A stretch of 64,000 bases of DNA from JAAZFF01 sp964405775 (GCA_964405775.1 CAYOPG010000002.1:1-64000); one strand, 5' to 3'; counted from the stretch's first letter, positions 43,960-54,500 are shown. Numbers and translations are program-made. The notes: generated by a model from the sequence alone, not told the origin.

Positions 43960-44421
43960 ATGGAACTAACACAGGAACAGAAGAGCAAGGTCAATGGCTG
44001 GGCCGCGGAGGGCGCTGGACTTTCCGAAATACAGAACAAGATATTCGAAGAGTTCGGAATGAAGCTGAGCTTTATCGAGACCAGATTTTTGGTGATAGAC
44101 CTCGGGACAAAAATCAAAGACAAAGAAGAGCCGAAGGAGAAGAAGGAAGACGCCGAACGAGAAAAGTCTGTAGATGAGTTTGAGGACGAGCTGAACAAAG
44201 CGGACGGCGGCGTCTCCGTCTCGATCAGCCCCTTGGCACGTCCCGGTTTTGCAATGACAGGTGAGGTCGTGTTCTCAGACGGTGTAAAAGGCGAGTGGGC
44301 GATCACAGCAGATGGTAGGCTGGCGTTGGATCCGGAGCAGAAGGGGTACCGTCCCTCGGAGGAAGACTTGAGGGCATTTCAAGTGGAATTGCGCAATATA
44401 ATTTCGAAACAGGGTTATTGA
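43960..44421 (+). CDS. Conserved-looking hypothetical protein
   Basis: 153 residues, cytoplasmic. Three parts: an N-terminal helical region resembling a helix-turn-helix (KVNGWAAEGAGLSEIQNKI then MKLSFIETRFLVIDLG), a Lys/Glu-rich charged linker (about 50-78, probably coiled or disordered), and a small beta domain (VSVSISPLARPGFAMTGEVV to LALDP). No family recognised by eye. AGGAG precedes the ATG. Its stop overlaps the proC start (TGATG), so it leads the proC operon. Confidence 0.7.
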   Translation: MELTQEQKSKVNGWAAEGAGLSEIQNKIFEEFGMKLSFIETRFLVIDLGTKIKDKEEPKEKKEDAEREKSVDEFEDELNKADGGVSVSISPLARPGFAMTGEVVFSDGVKGEWAITADGRLALDPEQKGYRPSEEDLRAFQVELRNIISKQGY

Positions 44422-45257
44422 TGAAGAAAAAGATTACGAAGCGCTCCTCGGGAGCCCTTAAGGTAGGGTTCATGGGCGCAGGCAAGATGGGAGGGGCGAT
44501 AATTGCGTCGCTTCTCAAAGCTAAGATGGTCAAACCGGGTGACGTTTTTGTGTGCGACGCTTCGGAGGCGCGCCGCAAGGAGCTTGCGGATTTGCTCCGC
44601 GTCAGGGCTTCGAACGTGGCGGAAACGACCGATAAGTGCGATGTTGTGTTTCTCGCGGTCAAACCTCAGGACATGGGGGCAATGCTTGAAACCATCCCGT
44701 CCGAGAATCTTATGGGGCCGCTGTATATCTCTATAGCGGCCGGAAAAAAACTGCAATGGCTCGAGCAGCGCTTACCTTCTGCCCGTGTTGTCCGCGTCAT
44801 GCCCAACCTCGCCGTATCGGTCGGGCTAGGCATGTCGGGCTTCTGCAAAGGTGCGCTCGCGAAAGCGGCTGATTTGAAGCTCGCGGCGAAGTTGCTGCGC
44901 TGCACCGGCAATGCCGTCGAAGTGCCGGAGTCTCAGATGGATGCGGTAACGGCCTTGAGCGGTTCCGGTCCTGCTTTCATATCCTATGCGCTCCAGGCTA
45001 TGATAGACGGCGGCGTCGCGCTCGGGCTAGACGAAAAAGTGGCCACAGTTCTTGGCTTGCAGACGATGCTCGGCACGGCAACGGTTCTTTCCGAGGGAGA
45101 TATAGGGGTGGGGGAATTCATAAAAGCGGTTTCGTCGGCTAAAGGTACGACAGCCGCCGGCCTTGAGGTGCTGGAGAAGTCGGCTTTGCGCGGAACTATG
45201 AAGCGCACACTTGCCGCCGCAGCGCGCAGGAGCGGAGAGTTGAGCAAGGCGCCATGA
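44421..45257 (+). CDS. proC: Pyrroline-5-carboxylate reductase
   Basis: 278 residues. Rossmann start VGFMGAGKMGGAIIASLL, then VFLAVKPQDM, VRVMPNLAVSVG, and the P5C reductase signature DAVTALSGSGPAFISYALQAM with the C-terminal KGTTAAGLEVLE. It reduces P5C to proline with NAD(P)H. ATG 44421 is taken rather than TTG 44418. The stop overlaps the ATG of the following M15 peptidase gene (ATGA). Confidence 0.96.
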   Translation: MKKKITKRSSGALKVGFMGAGKMGGAIIASLLKAKMVKPGDVFVCDASEARRKELADLLRVRASNVAETTDKCDVVFLAVKPQDMGAMLETIPSENLMGPLYISIAAGKKLQWLEQRLPSARVVRVMPNLAVSVGLGMSGFCKGALAKAADLKLAAKLLRCTGNAVEVPESQMDAVTALSGSGPAFISYALQAMIDGGVALGLDEKVATVLGLQTMLGTATVLSEGDIGVGEFIKAVSSAKGTTAAGLEVLEKSALRGTMKRTLAAAARRSGELSKAP

Positions 45258-46135
45258 TTGGAGGGAATAGCTCATTGTCACAGAGGCGCAAACGAAATCC
45301 GATTTCGCACGTGCGGGAGACTCGTGCCGCCCGCGAGAAGGACATACACGGAGGATGGAATTTTCTGGAGTATGTTCAAATGTTTTTCAGCGGGCGCAGC
45401 AAATTCTTAGGGACTTTGCTTGTGGGTTTCGCGCTAGGCATTTTGATCAGAGGTTGGTTCTCAGAAGACGCGAATTCTACCGAAGGCCAGATCAAGGATA
45501 TATTAGAGGCCAAAGTCGTTGTACCGGATTTGTACACGCCTGTGCGTGAGGCTCCGGAAAAATTCGCCCGTGACACTTATTTGCCAAATAAGAGGGAGTC
45601 GGAAGCTTCAGTGGCAATAGCGGAAGTCGATTTCTCGGCAGGCCGCGATCTAGTATATGTTGAAGATAAACGCGCCTGGTGGGAAAGCGACAACGACGAC
45701 AAAGACAACGATGACGAGTGCGATCACTCGATGCATGCAGCAATGGAGATCCCTTTCCGACGTCTTGCAAATCTAGTGGCGGCAACCGGCAAATGGCAAT
45801 TGCGCGTTCAGGAGGCATACCGGGAAAATGGCGTTCACGCGAGCAAATCCATGCATAAACAAGGTCGTGCTATTGACCTGACAGTCGAGAATCTGCGAGG
45901 CAAAAAACTCACCCCATTTGAAAAAATCGCAGCCTACGAAGAGCTGGCTAAACTGGCATGGCAGGCGGGCTTCGACTGGGTGTATTATGAGAACTCAAAA
46001 GGCACGGGTCCACATATACACGCATCGGTGCGTCCTGATGGCAAACGCCTGACACACGAAATGCGAGCCGCCCTCAAAGATGATGCCGACGCCCGACGTG
46101 CTTCCGTGCAGACTACTGTCGCTGTTGTTGAATAG
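45254..46135 (+). CDS. Membrane-anchored Hedgehog-type M15 peptidase
   Basis: 293 residues. One transmembrane helix at about 55-72 (FLGTLLVGFALGILIRGWF) exposes the rest to the periplasm. The C-terminal domain matches the Hedgehog/peptidase M15 zinc fold: HKQGRAIDLT (H201, D208), YEELAKLAWQAGFDWVYYE and HIHASV (H254, H256). It retains the full set of zinc ligands, so murein endopeptidase or carboxypeptidase activity is likely. An acidic DDKDNDDE stretch near 153-160 resembles a calcium site. Translation is coupled to proC. Confidence 0.8.
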   Translation: MIGGNSSLSQRRKRNPISHVRETRAAREKDIHGGWNFLEYVQMFFSGRSKFLGTLLVGFALGILIRGWFSEDANSTEGQIKDILEAKVVVPDLYTPVREAPEKFARDTYLPNKRESEASVAIAEVDFSAGRDLVYVEDKRAWWESDNDDKDNDDECDHSMHAAMEIPFRRLANLVAATGKWQLRVQEAYRENGVHASKSMHKQGRAIDLTVENLRGKKLTPFEKIAAYEELAKLAWQAGFDWVYYENSKGTGPHIHASVRPDGKRLTHEMRAALKDDADARRASVQTTVAVVE

Positions 46136-46147
46136 AAAGTCAAAAAG

Positions 46148-46933
46148 ATGAATGAAACGGCTCCATCCAGCAAGCTGAAAAACGCCATGGGCGGCAAAGG
46201 CGGCGCCGCTTCGAAATACTTTGCGCTCACATATGGCCCCATGCCACGGTGGAAAGCCATCTTGATGGAGATTGTTGTAATCTTGTTTTGCGGGACGCCC
46301 GGGTCGCTTGGACTTTTCCTGCGCAGCGTGTTCTACCGCCCGTTTTTCGGCAAGTGCGGGAAAAAGGTAATCATAGGCAGAAACGTCTCGTTCCGCCATC
46401 CCGGCAAAATCAAACTGGGAGACGGCGTCACAATAGATGACAATGCGATGGTAGACGCAAAAGGCGACTCCAACGGCGGAATCGACATAGGCTCCGGAGT
46501 CTATATCGGCCGCAACAGCATCGTATACTGCAAAGGCGGCGACATCGTTCTGGAGCGAGACGTAAACATATCATCCAACTGCGTGGTGTTTTCCTCCAAC
46601 AAGTTAACCATCGGCGCCGGCACGATGATAGGAGCTTTTTCCTATCTTCTAAGCGGAGGCGAATACGACTACCAGTCGCCGCTGCCATTCGCAGTGCAAA
46701 CCGGCATGGAGACGAAAGGTCCGCTTTCAATCGGCGCAGACTGCTGGCTGGGCGCGCGTGTCACCGTGCTCGACGGCGCCAGCGTCGGGGACAGGTGCGT
46801 GTTGGGAGCGGGTGCCGTTGTAACGCGTCCTCTGCCGGCCAATTCGCTCGCCGTTGGCATTCCCGCAAAAACCGTTGGCTCCGTGCCCCCAGGCGAGATG
46901 CCCTCAGAGGTTCTTGATTCAATAAGCAATTAA
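46148..46933 (+). CDS. Left-handed beta-helix acyltransferase (hexapeptide repeat)
   Basis: 261 residues. A hydrophobic segment at about 35-60 (IVVILFCGTPGSLGLFLRSVF) suggests membrane association. The hexapeptide repeats run from about 75 to 240 (KVIIGRNVSFRHPGKIKLGD, SIGADCWLGARVTVLDGASVG) and close with the CoA-binding NSLAVGIPAKTVG typical of WbbJ/Maa-type O-acetyltransferases. It probably acetylates a surface sugar. Its stop TAA shares the tetranucleotide TTAA (46930-46933) with the stop of the convergent transglutaminase gene. Confidence 0.85.
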   Translation: MNETAPSSKLKNAMGGKGGAASKYFALTYGPMPRWKAILMEIVVILFCGTPGSLGLFLRSVFYRPFFGKCGKKVIIGRNVSFRHPGKIKLGDGVTIDDNAMVDAKGDSNGGIDIGSGVYIGRNSIVYCKGGDIVLERDVNISSNCVVFSSNKLTIGAGTMIGAFSYLLSGGEYDYQSPLPFAVQTGMETKGPLSIGADCWLGARVTVLDGASVGDRCVLGAGAVVTRPLPANSLAVGIPAKTVGSVPPGEMPSEVLDSISN

Positions 46934-49095
46934 TCTCGCTGCCTCGGTTCCCTCTGCCTGGCGTCAGACAGCCATTTGCTGGCTTTGGCGGAGTCGAAAG
47001 GTTCGCGGTATCTCAAGGTCTGGTATTCTTCGAGAAGTTCTTCGAATCTTGTTTTATGTTCCGGCGGCAGCTCTAAGCTGACTCGCTTCCACCATAATGA
47101 CCACGGTTCGCGCTCGTCTCGACGCAGGTGTCTAGGTATTTGACGTCGCTCGAGCCGTCGCATTGCCAGGATGACCTTGTCACGGAGCCGTGACGTCTCG
47201 TCGGCGTGATCGTCTGTCTTCCGCCGTCTCATTATACGCCACACAAACAGTGCCAATGCCGCCGTGAGCAGCAACACCGCCCACGGGGAGGCGATCGCTT
47301 TTTCCCCCCATTCCAAAACAGATGAGATCGCGAGCGCAAGAAAAACCAGCGGATTCGATTCGCGCAGAGATTTTACAAAACTACGAAATAGAAACCCCGC
47401 CATCTCCATATACTTGCGAAAACGCCCCGGCTCGGGCATGGCGTATGGACGTCCAGAGGGAGGAGTCGCCTCCACCAGCCTCCAGCGTCCCAGCGCGGCG
47501 TCCCACGCTTCGCACCACGCGTGTCCGTCGCGCTCTCGGACGACCCACAGGCCAGTGTATTCATGTCGTTCACTGCAGTAATATCCGGAAACCACCCGCG
47601 TCGGAATGCCACAGTGCCGCAACATCAAAGCTGCAGCGCTGGCGAATAGCGTGCAATGCCCTACGCGCTCTTCCATGAATGTGTCTAAAGGCTCTCCCGG
47701 CCCCTTGCCTTTACCGAGATCGTATGAAAAGTTTTTCAGGAAATAATCAACCACTATCGGTATCGCCTCGCCCGCTGTCGCTCCCTCGCTGAGCTCAGGG
47801 CAGCCATGCACCCATTCAGCCACGGAAGGGGCAAGTTCCCGCGGTATCGAGAGATACTCTTCAAGTCCGGCGGGATCTGGTAGTGGATACGCTGGACCCC
47901 GCGCCGTGTGGTCGACGAAAACCTTGTATTCTGTCGGACGCATGTCGCCACCGGACCAGACTACGCCATCGGAATTTCCCAAAAGACTTACGCCATCCGG
48001 CACGGCGATGGCCGCCGCCGTCCCGGGCAGGCAGAGGCCTTCGAGCCGCCGCGCGTCGGCCGATCTGTAACTCCATGTCGCACCGCTCTCGCCGGTTGTG
48101 ACGTTGTTGGTTGATTGCGCGTAGAGGATCCAAGCCTGCGTGTCGATTTTTGCTCCGTCCGGCCATGCGGGAATAATCGTCGGGTTCTGCGAAACCTGCG
48201 AACGCCCAATCCATTGCCGCTGAGAGTATGATCTGAAGACTGTTTCGCGCAGATATCCTGGCTGTTCCGGAGCCTCTATTTCCATTCGTATGCGGAAAAG
48301 CGACGGGAATCCGAACGCGGGCGAGGCGATGGAAAGTGCCATTGGGTTTCGCCAAGACAACTCCCGTTGCGGCATATTAAAACCCGCCATGTCATAGATC
48401 ATGCCGCGCGCCGATTCCGAAAAAGCAACAACAGGTGGTGTCATGGCCGCTGCTGTCGCGAACCAAACGAAGGGTAAAAGTATTCTGAGTCCCCATTCGC
48501 GCACTCCAACGCCGACGGTTCCAGGCGCACGTGGAAGCGATGCCCTCCAGAACTGGTCCACGAGAACGACGAGGGCGAGAGCCGCAGCCGCAAAACCCAG
48601 CCCCGCGCCAACATTGCCGTTGACGGCAGTGCGTCCTAGGACTACCGAGATCATTGGCATTATAGACACGCCCACGAGCGTGACGACACTTTTAGATGGA
48701 CGAAAGAACAGCGCCGCGACCCCCACCGCGAGCACGATCGTGGCAAACCTGTCGTACGAACGTGCCATGGAACCAACCACGCGCACTCCTTCTTCCAAAC
48801 CCAGTTTGTCCAGATTCGCTGCGAGACACAATACCATGGTCGCCACGTAGCTCCATATTTTCGTGCGCATGGTCGATGGCAACGAAACTGGCAACGCCGC
48901 TGCGAGCATGGCGGCAATAGCGACGATTGTCAGAAGCCCCTGCGAACCGCCACTGCTGTAGCCGTGAACAGTCCAGAGCAGCGCCAGACCGCAGACCAGC
49001 GGCACCGAACGTGGCCGCGGAGGCCGCTCCCTCTGTGTGCGCTCATCATGTTTGCGCTTTATTAAGCGGAAAGGATTGGGGAAAAGCTTTGTCAA
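46930..49095 (-). CDS. TgpA-like transglutaminase-domain membrane protein
   Basis: 721 residues. About six transmembrane helices in the first 240 residues (DUF3488/TgpA N domain), a periplasmic transglutaminase domain, then a C-terminal helix and cytoplasmic tail. Catalytic C481 lies in VGHCTLFA and H525 in DGHAWCEAW. The third position reads WRLVEATPP, Glu where Asp is usual. TTG 49095 is chosen: it overlaps the DUF58 stop (TTGA) and has GGAGG about 10 bases upstream; the longer ATG frame from 49140 would overlap DUF58 by 49 bases. Third gene of a MoxR-DUF58-transglutaminase operon. Confidence 0.88.
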   Translation of the reverse strand: MTKLFPNPFRLIKRKHDERTQRERPPRPRSVPLVCGLALLWTVHGYSSGGSQGLLTIVAIAAMLAAALPVSLPSTMRTKIWSYVATMVLCLAANLDKLGLEEGVRVVGSMARSYDRFATIVLAVGVAALFFRPSKSVVTLVGVSIMPMISVVLGRTAVNGNVGAGLGFAAAALALVVLVDQFWRASLPRAPGTVGVGVREWGLRILLPFVWFATAAAMTPPVVAFSESARGMIYDMAGFNMPQRELSWRNPMALSIASPAFGFPSLFRIRMEIEAPEQPGYLRETVFRSYSQRQWIGRSQVSQNPTIIPAWPDGAKIDTQAWILYAQSTNNVTTGESGATWSYRSADARRLEGLCLPGTAAAIAVPDGVSLLGNSDGVVWSGGDMRPTEYKVFVDHTARGPAYPLPDPAGLEEYLSIPRELAPSVAEWVHGCPELSEGATAGEAIPIVVDYFLKNFSYDLGKGKGPGEPLDTFMEERVGHCTLFASAAALMLRHCGIPTRVVSGYYCSERHEYTGLWVVRERDGHAWCEAWDAALGRWRLVEATPPSGRPYAMPEPGRFRKYMEMAGFLFRSFVKSLRESNPLVFLALAISSVLEWGEKAIASPWAVLLLTAALALFVWRIMRRRKTDDHADETSRLRDKVILAMRRLERRQIPRHLRRDEREPWSLWWKRVSLELPPEHKTRFEELLEEYQTLRYREPFDSAKASKWLSDARQREPRQRD

Positions 49096-50408
49096 AGCGC
49101 TACAACCTCCCCCCGTTCGACAGCACGGCGGTCGACGCACACGGCGTCTTGCGGGAGATCCGAAGGACGCCGGAATTTCGGCGGTGTCACAAGCAGGATC
49201 TTGACGCCGATGCCATGGGCTTCCAGTGTTGCAACTAAATCCGCGCGCGATTTATCCCAGCGCACAAGGATCATGCACACACTCTCAATCGACTGAATTT
49301 CCTCCGCCAGCACAGGTGCAAGTTGTTTCAAAGTGTCGCGCCTGCTTGTCTCGACAGTTGCCAGTATGTCAAGAACTTCATCTAGAAACCCGCCACGGCC
49401 GGCGCTCTTGAAGCGGTAGACCTCCGGCCCGGCAACAAGCAGCTCAAGCTCGCGGTCGCTCTGTGCCAGATGGTCCGCAACCGCAGCTCCCAGTGAGAGT
49501 GCCGCCTCCGTCACGGGATCGGAAAAGAACCCCATTTCCGGGATTCGCCTCTGCCGCGACGTGTCTACGACGATGGCTGTTCGCCCCCTTCCTTCGGCAT
49601 TGAACTCCTTTATCACCGGAGCGCCTATGCGAGCGGACGACCGGGCGTGGACATGGCGCAGGGAATCGCCTTGGCGGAATTCTCGGCATCCATGGAATTC
49701 CAGCGCGGAGCGCGTGAGCTGGCGGGCAGAATCGGTGTCGATTCTGTTTCGGGCCCCTTCCGGCAATTCCAACGACTGCAAACGCGAGTAAGATGGATAG
49801 ATACTCAAATATCGTTCGTTCCAGTCGGTCCGTCCCCAACGCCATAATCCGGACGGGAAATCCGTGCAGCACCGCAGAGGGGGCAGGCGGTACAAGCCTC
49901 GGTAGTGACCCACGCCGGTGCTTTCCACCACGCAGCTCGCGCCGGCCGGGAGCATCGGGACTCGCGCAGTCCCGATGCCTTCCTCGGTGAGTATGGGGAA
50001 GCGCATTACTCGAACATCGAGATCTACCGCTGGATGGCGGCCCGTGTTGAGTATTTTGTATCGCACAGTGAACCTGCGCCCACGCTCGACGCGGGGAGGG
50101 ATGTCTGCAGACAACTGAACACGCGGGCGCAAGACCCATCCCAGCAACACCGCGGCAATAATGCCCGCCACGAGCGGGAACAACATGGAAACGAACTCGA
50201 CGTTGAATCCCGCCATGAACAGAAAAGCCATCGGAAACACGCCGACCAGCGCCATCGCGAAGAGTCTCCGCGTCATCCAGCCGAAAGTCGCGTAGTGGAG
50301 CCAGTGGATGAACGGAAACCGGAATTCCACCCACGTGCGGCGCGCTATCCTACCTCCGATTTCTGGATAGAGGTAGTGGCGCCACCTTATGGGTCGCCGG
50401 GCTTTCAT
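49092..50408 (-). CDS. DUF58 domain protein
   Basis: 438 residues. Two N-terminal membrane helices (about 45-90) are followed by an extracytoplasmic stretch (VQLSADIPPRVERGRRFTVRYK) and the DUF58 core: GCREFRQGDSLRHVHARSSAR and KEFNAEGRGRTAIVVDTSRQ, the vWA-like start. It is the middle member of the MoxR operon, 4 bases overlapping the MoxR gene. DUF58 proteins are usual substrates or partners of MoxR chaperones; the biological output here is unknown. Confidence 0.9.
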   Translation of the reverse strand: MKARRPIRWRHYLYPEIGGRIARRTWVEFRFPFIHWLHYATFGWMTRRLFAMALVGVFPMAFLFMAGFNVEFVSMLFPLVAGIIAAVLLGWVLRPRVQLSADIPPRVERGRRFTVRYKILNTGRHPAVDLDVRVMRFPILTEEGIGTARVPMLPAGASCVVESTGVGHYRGLYRLPPLRCCTDFPSGLWRWGRTDWNERYLSIYPSYSRLQSLELPEGARNRIDTDSARQLTRSALEFHGCREFRQGDSLRHVHARSSARIGAPVIKEFNAEGRGRTAIVVDTSRQRRIPEMGFFSDPVTEAALSLGAAVADHLAQSDRELELLVAGPEVYRFKSAGRGGFLDEVLDILATVETSRRDTLKQLAPVLAEEIQSIESVCMILVRWDKSRADLVATLEAHGIGVKILLVTPPKFRRPSDLPQDAVCVDRRAVERGEVVAL

Positions 50409-51397
50409 CCCGGAACCGCCTCCGCCCGGAGAGCGTTCTGAACGGCGTCCGCCCCCGTGAAGCCTGAATGCCGCGACTTGGGGTCTACCGATATTCTATG
50501 GGCAAGAACTGCGACCGCAAGAGTCTGGACATCGTCTGGCCGTACGTGGTCGCGCCCATCGAGAAACGCGCGAGCCTGTGCACAGCGCCTCAGATCGAGA
50601 GAGCCGCGCAAGCTTGCTCCGAGCCGAAGCCGGCTGTCGGCGCGTGTGCGCGCGACGATGCGCACGATGTACTCCAGAACAGATTTCTCCACGCCCACCA
50701 TCCGCACTCTGCGCTGCAGCTCTGCCAGACCATCGGCGTCAAACACAGGGTGGATCGTGTCCAGCGGCTTGACAGTGGCGTGCAACTGCAGTATCTCCAC
50801 CTCGCGCTCCTGTTGCGGATAGCCAAGCGACATTCTGAGGCAGAAGCGGTCCAGTTGGGCCTCAGGGAGAGGGTAGGTGCCGTTGTACTCGACAGGGTTT
50901 TGAGTTGCCATGACCATAAACGGATGCGGCAGGCGGCTGGTCACACCCTCAATGGAAACCTGTCTCTCAGCCATTGCCTCTAACAGAGCCGATTGAGTGC
51001 GCGGCGACGCCCTGTTGACTTCGTCCGCCAACACCACGTGGGCGAAGACTGGTCCGGGGCGGAAAGTGAAATCACCGTCCGAGGCTCTGTAGACCATACC
51101 TCCAAGAATATCCGTAGGCAACAGGTCGGGGGTGAATTGTATGCGCGAAAATTTAGCGTCGAGCGAGGCCGCCAAAGCCTTGGCGAGCGTAGTTTTGCCA
51201 GTCCCCGGGACATCCTCGATAAGCACATGCCCTTCTGCCATCACTGCCGTAAGCAGCATCTCGATGCTCTCTTCCTTGCCTTGGATTACGCTGGAAAGAT
51301 TGCGTTTTAAGGCTGCAATGGCTGTCTGCGTGTCCAGCTTCCTCACATCGGCGACACCTGTGGCCTCTTTCTCGAAATGTTGTTTATTTTCGCTCAA
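50405..51397 (-). CDS. MoxR-family AAA+ ATPase
   Basis: 330 residues. Walker A DVPGTGKTTLAKALA follows the MoxR-typical GHVLIEDVPG. VLADEVNRASPRTQSALLEAM holds Walker B, MATQNPVEYNGTYPLPEAQLDRF is the sensor 1 region (in two parts), and DDVQTLAVAVLAHRI closes the lid domain. MoxR ATPases act as chaperones that mature metal-cofactor or envelope complexes, usually with vWA partners. TTG 51397 is preferred over TTG 51421 because GGAG precedes it by six bases. Promoter proposed at 51423-51452. Confidence 0.93.
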   Translation of the reverse strand: MSENKQHFEKEATGVADVRKLDTQTAIAALKRNLSSVIQGKEESIEMLLTAVMAEGHVLIEDVPGTGKTTLAKALAASLDAKFSRIQFTPDLLPTDILGGMVYRASDGDFTFRPGPVFAHVVLADEVNRASPRTQSALLEAMAERQVSIEGVTSRLPHPFMVMATQNPVEYNGTYPLPEAQLDRFCLRMSLGYPQQEREVEILQLHATVKPLDTIHPVFDADGLAELQRRVRMVGVEKSVLEYIVRIVARTRADSRLRLGASLRGSLDLRRCAQARAFLDGRDHVRPDDVQTLAVAVLAHRISVDPKSRHSGFTGADAVQNALRAEAVPG

Positions 51398-51422
51398 AAC
51401 CGTCTCCTGTAAATATGCCAAG

Positions 51423-51452
51423 ATGATACCATGTACTGCGTAACATGCGCAA
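51423..51452 (-). promoter_or_regulatory. Candidate promoter of the MoxR operon
   Basis: On the minus strand: TTGCGC (51447-51452), an 18-base spacer, TATCAT (51423-51428), giving a leader of about 20 bases to the TTG start. The spacer holds an inverted repeat ATGT-N8-ACAT (51431-51446). The -35 hexamer and spacing are the same as in the proposed recA promoter. Confidence 0.4.
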
Positions 51453-51513
51453 CGGATGTGCGTAAATCGTTGAAAAAGATGAAATCGGCGTCCTGCTACG
51501 CTTGCCTTGTTTT

Positions 51514-54500
51514 TTATTCCACCAGCGGTGTGGATTTAACGCGGAAAAAGGCAGTGGATGGCAGGCCGATGTAGCCGGGGAAGACACTCGCCGTTAGCGT
51601 TATTGGCCCATCGTCATATACCGTCGTCGACGCGAGATCGAGCCAAGCGCCATCCGAGAGAGATTCTCGCCATTGAAGAGTATAGGTGTTGTTGCGTTCG
51701 CCGGAGAAGGATAAGGAAACTTCGGTATCGGATCTCGTGAACACTGGACTCGCGAGCGTCGTCGGATAGGGGATTTTATTCCAGGCTTCCTGAAGAACTG
51801 CTAATTCATTGGTAACGTCGCCCCCGTAAACAAGTATTTGTCCATTGCGTGGTATGGCGGCGAAATTGGTCAAGGCTCCGAATTCCACAATATAATCCCC
51901 GAAGCCAGCGTCTGGAGCGACCACTATCCAACTGTTCGTACTCTCAGCCTTCCAAGAAGTGTTCGCTTTGATTGTGAAGTTGGTTACCCCTCCAACGTAA
52001 CCGAAAGTGTGCGAAATCATGCTCGGGGCTACTTCGAAGGGTATGATAGTGAAGCTGTTAGTAATTGGCGCAACAGAGCCCGGTACGTCCCATACGTAGT
52101 AAACCTCTCCGGCGGGTAGGTCTCCCGGGATGAGTTCCCGGTATGTTTGCCCATCCGAATCGGCGGAAATGGCGACATGAGTCCAGGAACCGGTCTGAGA
52201 ATTGGCATCGCCAATCGCCCATGAGAAATCCACGGCGTTTGTTCCTTCGTAAGGGATCACCGAATTGATCATCAGAATCGCCTCGTAGCCGCCAGCTAAC
52301 GGCGTTGTGTCTTCGATTAGGAGCGGAACAATGGTTTGCTCCATGCCGCCGAGCCCTCCCGTCACGACTAACGCCGGCAGCGACCCTGACACCATTATGT
52401 TTGCCGCGATAATCTCGATTCGGTATGTTCCCAGCTCCGGGTTTTCGACGACTATTTTCTCGACGTTGTTTGTGCGGTCGCCGCCTTCAATGCCGTTCCC
52501 CCAGAAGTTTGTTCCAGAAGGGGCTTCCATGAACAGATCGAGATCGTTGACAAGTTCGAAGTGGTACGCCGCGGCTGGGCGGGTAGGGTAGTCAGCCCAT
52601 GCTAGCGTTGTTTTAAGCGGCGCATTCGTATTTATCACGGTTACCTCTATGAGATAGGAATCCCCAGTCTTGAGTGCGCCATTCGAAATCCTGTCGTGGA
52701 ATATGTTGCCGGAACGAGAAGCATATAGTGAATTGCCTAGGTTTACTTGTCCCCATCCCTCGGCGTTGTTGGGGTTGTCCTGAGGAACTTCCCGGAATTC
52801 CCCCGTGCCGTATTGCCCCGGGGTGATGGATACCGCGCCGTTAATCAGAGTGGCTCTGACAAGTGCGGCAGTGGGGTCGTCGATTCCTATTCTTTTGGCC
52901 ATGTACTCCCGTACGATAGCGGCAGAGCCGGCGACAAGCGGGCATGACATGCTGGTGCCGCCATAGTAGTTGTAGTAGCGCGGATTGGGGCTGTACAAGC
53001 CCCATCCATAGTTGTTGCCGACGGTGTAGCGAGTTGAAAGGACATCGCAGCCTGGCGCTGTCACGTCGGGTTTGATCCGCCCGCAGAATGTCGGGCCACG
53101 GCTTGAAAACGCCGCCATTCCCTGATGATAGACGCCACCATCCGTAATTCCGATTGACACGATGTCGTCTTTTATCGGATTGTTTTTGTAGCTTCCCGGC
53201 CATGTCGCGCCCCAAGTGCGCCAGCTCATGCTGCCGGAGAGTCTGTCGCTTTCGGTCGCGCCTACCGCGACGGAGTTTTTTGCTTGTGCCGGAGAGTCTA
53301 TTGACTGCGAATCGATTACGCCGTTGGTTATGGCATCGGGAATTGCAATACCATACTCGTCAAGATAGTTTTTGGCGTCCTGCGTGTAGTTCCCGTCCTC
53401 TCCGTCGTTACCTGCAGAGACGACCGGCAGGAAATTCTGGTTGCCCCAAACATAGCTGTCGAACATTTCGTCGAATGAGGAGTAGAGCCCATAAAGAGGC
53501 ATCCCCCAGCTTGCGGAATGCACGAGTGCGCCCGCCTGCGCGGCTTCGTCGAGAAGAAATGCCGGATCATACGGCACTTCGAGGGATCCTGTCGCTGTAC
53601 CGAGCGATTGGTGGAAAAGGTGCGCCTTGGGAGCCACGCCCTTGATCTTGCCACTGCTCAGCGTGCCGTCTCCTATTATGCTGCCCGCCGTGTGGGTGCC
53701 ATGCAAGTGCAGGTCGTTCCACGCGTCACGACCGTTCCAAGTGGCCGAGCCTGTCACACGCCCCCGCATGTCCGGATGCAAAGAGGCCGGGTCACCTGTG
53801 TCGAGTCCAGTGTCGGAGTGTCCGACGATCTCCCCTTCACCTTGAAGCCCCCAGTAATCCCAGACGCTTTCGACATTCATGCGTGGTTTAAGCACGGCGA
53901 GGTCGTTGAACAGCATTGGCTCCAGCCGCTCCTCTATCCACTCTACGCCTCCGATTTGTGCAATGTCTGCGATTTGAGAAAGCCGGGCTTCGCCGGCGAA
54001 CCTCATGGAGCCGTCGAAGGTTTTCATTTTCTCGATTGCCGGCGCGATACCCTTGAGACGCTCCATCACGGCTTCTTCGATAGCGACATCGAAAAGCCGT
54101 ATGGATATGTTAAGGTCGGGATTTTTTTCGGACTTTTCCTCCAACCAGACTAAAAACGGCTCGACTTTGTATTCCGGGGTGACCTCGAATATTGTCTGGA
54201 CGGAATCCATTGCGTTAATCCGTTCCAGCTGTTCCTGCGTGAGCAGAAGCACATAGCCTCGTGGTGGCACGTATGACGACAGTGCCACATTGCCGAATAT
54301 TTTCCGGTAGTCGGATGATTCAGGTGTGTCTTTTAACAGTACCACGAAGGGTGTCAGTTCACCCATGGACGCGAAATCGTGTGGCTGATTGAATCTGCTC
54401 GCGCGGTTTGTTGTGGCAGAGTCCACACTCCGCCCCGCATAGAGGAAAGCGCCGTTTGCTCGTGCGACTGCGTTCGAAGCAACGAATTCAGACATAAACG

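Noticed and set aside
46930..51397. MoxR-DUF58-transglutaminase trio as a new system
   Set aside because: This gene set is widespread and already recognised; only the Glu in place of the usual catalytic Asp is mildly odd.
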